DNA of 64,000 nucleotides from Microbacterium azadirachtae (GTDB lineage: Bacteria > Actinomycetota > Actinomycetes > Actinomycetales > Microbacteriaceae), in contig NZ_JYIX01000030.1 of assembly GCF_000956505.1 (NCBI RefSeq), positions 1 through 64,000 of the forward strand. The letters run 5' to 3'. A program made the position numbers and the translations under genes. The notes under the pieces are model-generated. The model had not been told where the DNA came from. It did no database searches and was given only the letters and a program-made list of their open reading frames with translations. This document shows, in pieces, positions 62,380 to 64,000 of this stretch. Positions within the stretch are counted from its first letter, which is position 1; each line of letters begins with the position of its first letter.

Positions 62380-62898
62380 ATGAGTGAACTGACGCTCCTC
62401 CTCCTGCGCATCGGCTTCCTCGTGCTGATGTGGTTCTTCGTCTTCGCGGTCGTCTATTCGCTCCGCGCGGATCTGTTCGGCGTGCGCGTGCGCAAGCTGC
62501 CCCAGGCCGAGGCCGCGGCGAGCGCCCCGGCGGCGAAGCCGGCCCCTGCACCCGCGAAGCCCTCTGCCGCACCGAGGAGCAGGCCCGGCGGACCGGCAAC
62601 CACGTCCACCGTCGCCAAACTCGTCATCACGTCCGGTCCCAAGGCCGGCCTCGAGGTGCCGCTGGGATCCGAGCCGATGTCGATCGGCCGCTCGAGCGAA
62701 TCCGGTCTCGTCATCCGCGACGACTACACGTCCAGCCACCACGCGCGCCTGCTGCTGTGGGGCGACCAGTGGATGCTCCAGGATCTCGACTCCACGAACG
62801 GCACGTTCCTGAACGGAGAGCGCGTCGGCGCCCCCGTCGCCGTGTCGATCGGCGCACCCATCAAGGTGGGCGCCACGACGTTCGAGCTGCGGGCGTAA
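62380..62898 (+). CDS. fhaB: FhaB/FipA-type FHA protein
   Basis: 172 residues: N-terminal membrane helix (about 5-27), Ala/Pro linker (45-75) and FHA domain with SIGRSSESGL, SSHHARLLLW and DLDSTNGTFLNG. FhaB links Ser/Thr kinase signalling with FtsZ/FtsQ and MviN in relatives. 52 bp after fhaA and 9 bp before pstP. Confidence 0.93.
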   Translation: MSELTLLLLRIGFLVLMWFFVFAVVYSLRADLFGVRVRKLPQAEAAASAPAAKPAPAPAKPSAAPRSRPGGPATTSTVAKLVITSGPKAGLEVPLGSEPMSIGRSSESGLVIRDDYTSSHHARLLLWGDQWMLQDLDSTNGTFLNGERVGAPVAVSIGAPIKVGATTFELRA

Positions 62899-62907
62899 CC
62901 GGCGGCC

Positions 62908-64000
62908 ATGGTCTTCGAGGGCTCGAGCGCCGCGATCTCCCACACCGGGAAGGTCCGCTCCAACAACCAGGACTCCGGCTACGCCGGGGCGAACCTGTTC
63001 GTCGTCGCCGACGGCATGGGCGGCCACGCGGGCGGCGACGTCGCCAGCAGCCTCGCGATCCACCGGCTGCAGAACCTCGATCACGCCTATCCCTCGACCA
63101 TGGACGCGGAGGCCTCGCTGCAGGCTGCCGCCACGACCGCCGCGGGCGACATGATCCGCGCCGTCAAGGACCGCCCGGAGCTCGCCGGCCTCGGCACCAC
63201 GCTCGACGCGATCATCATGGTCGACGACTACGCCGTCATCGGCCACATCGGCGACTCCCGCATCTACCTCTACCGCGACGAGACGCTCACCCAGATCACC
63301 ACCGACCACACCTTCGTGCAGCGGCTGGTCGATTCGGGCCGGATCACGCCGGAGGAGGCGCGCTACCACCCGCGCCGCTCCGTGCTCATGCGCGTGCTCA
63401 GCGACATGGACGCGGATCCCGAGCTCGACATGTTCGTCATGCCGACGCTGCCCGGGGACCGCTGGCTGCTGTGCTCCGACGGCCTCTCCGGGGTCGTCGA
63501 CGAAGCGCACATGGAGAAGACGCTGCGCCTGGCCATGGCCCCGGGACGCACCGCGGACGGCCTGCTGAAGTACGCGCTCGACGGGGGAGCCCCCGACAAC
63601 GTCACGATCGTGATCGTCGACGTCGGCGGCCAGCACCCGCTGCTCTCCGGATCCGCGACCGTCGTCGGCGCCGCGGCGAACCCGCAGGGCATCATCGTGC
63701 CCGCCGCGCGCCCGGCCCGCCCGAGCTGGCTGCACCCCGTGCGCCAGGCGGCGAACGAACCGACGCACTTCGAGCCGGCCGCCGACTACCTCGAGGAGCT
63801 CATCGAGGAGGACCACCGCCGCTCGGTGCGCCGCAGGGTCGGGTGGATCACCGGGCTGCTCGTGGTGATCGCGCTCATGGCGGCCGCGCTGTTCGGGGCC
63901 TACGCGTGGACGCAGACCCGCTACTTCGTGGGGGTCTCCTCCGACACCGACACGGTCGCCGTCTTCCAGGGGATCCAGCAGGATCTCGGGCCGATATCGC
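62908..64000 (+). CDS. pstP: PP2C-type Ser/Thr phosphatase PstP (3' end outside window)
   Basis: First 364 residues visible; the frame is open to the right edge. PP2C motifs RSNNQDSG, VADGMGGHAGG, GDSRIYL, LLCSDGLSG and GGAPDNVTIV are all intact, giving the metal-binding Asp residues. A membrane helix near residue 315-335 leads to an external domain. Reverses phosphorylation by PknA/PknB-type kinases, whose genes probably follow with rodA and pbpA outside the window. Confidence 0.95.
   Translation, partial: MVFEGSSAAISHTGKVRSNNQDSGYAGANLFVVADGMGGHAGGDVASSLAIHRLQNLDHAYPSTMDAEASLQAAATTAAGDMIRAVKDRPELAGLGTTLDAIIMVDDYAVIGHIGDSRIYLYRDETLTQITTDHTFVQRLVDSGRITPEEARYHPRRSVLMRVLSDMDADPELDMFVMPTLPGDRWLLCSDGLSGVVDEAHMEKTLRLAMAPGRTADGLLKYALDGGAPDNVTIVIVDVGGQHPLLSGSATVVGAAANPQGIIVPAARPARPSWLHPVRQAANEPTHFEPAADYLEELIEEDHRRSVRRRVGWITGLLVVIALMAAALFGAYAWTQTRYFVGVSSDTDTVAVFQGIQQDLGPIS

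Overview
The window is a high-G+C actinobacterial chromosome segment. Codon use is strongly GC3-biased, GTG/TTG starts and 4-bp ATGA/GTGA gene overlaps are common, and it carries actinobacterial marker genes: NucS mismatch endonuclease, an FhaA-FhaB-PstP cell-division signalling block beside a tRNA-Leu, a long-form ArgG and a SatD protein. The overall style fits Microbacteriaceae, most like Microbacterium; this is inference from gene content, not a database match. Both window edges cut genes (a MoxR ATPase at the left, a PP2C phosphatase at the right).

Layout. 1-6.5 kb: MoxR/DUF58/VWA/VWA/TPR operon, probably a membrane-associated chaperone-like system. 6.5-11 kb (minus): a LuxR-type regulator beside a compact cassette of a small one-TM protein with a Cys-to-Cys tail, an ABC ATPase, a 2-TM protein, an ABC permease and an HExxH membrane protease; this looks like an uncharacterised peptide processing/export locus and is the best candidate for a new system. 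11-17 kb: membrane protein, VapBC toxin-antitoxin, argG, SatD with a striking AT-rich operator, AraC regulator divergent from a degenerate MBL-fold protein and a SnoaL protein. 17-24.5 kb: TetR, a degenerate ABC-ATPase-like protein and a YhgE/Pip transporter in one operon, then a penicillin-acylase family hydrolase and an alpha/beta hydrolase. 24.7-31.2 kb: two MFS transporters, a PPTase-like protein, an isochorismatase-like hydrolase, MarR, RDD protein and an M1 aminopeptidase. 31.3-35.4 kb: a large NRPS-like synthetase of the poly-epsilon-lysine-synthetase type. 35.7-37.5 kb: an ECF sigma factor fused to a membrane and outer domain. 37.5-44 kb: complete Mrp Na+/H+ antiporter operon (AB fusion, C, D, E, F, G). 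44-52 kb: LacI/YbjJ-like MFS pair, two-component system, GAP-family protein, nucS, HAD phosphatase, cold-shock protein, GNAT. 52.3-58.2 kb: two tandemly duplicated TetR-DHA2 exporter pairs. 58.4-61.1 kb: DNA/RNA endonuclease and a lipase-like hydrolase. 61.2-64 kb: tRNA-Leu(CAG), fhaA, fhaB, pstP.

Non-coding structure is rich. A 54-bp hairpin element occurs four times between 20.7 and 26.2 kb. A second repeat family (core CCCTTCGACAGGCTCAGGGA and companion motif GACGAAACGC) occurs five times, four of them read in frame inside protein tails or linkers. At least ten genes have a TANNNT hexamer ending 6-8 nt before the start codon, mostly without a ribosome binding site, which predicts leaderless mRNAs. 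GGATCC is much more frequent than base composition predicts.
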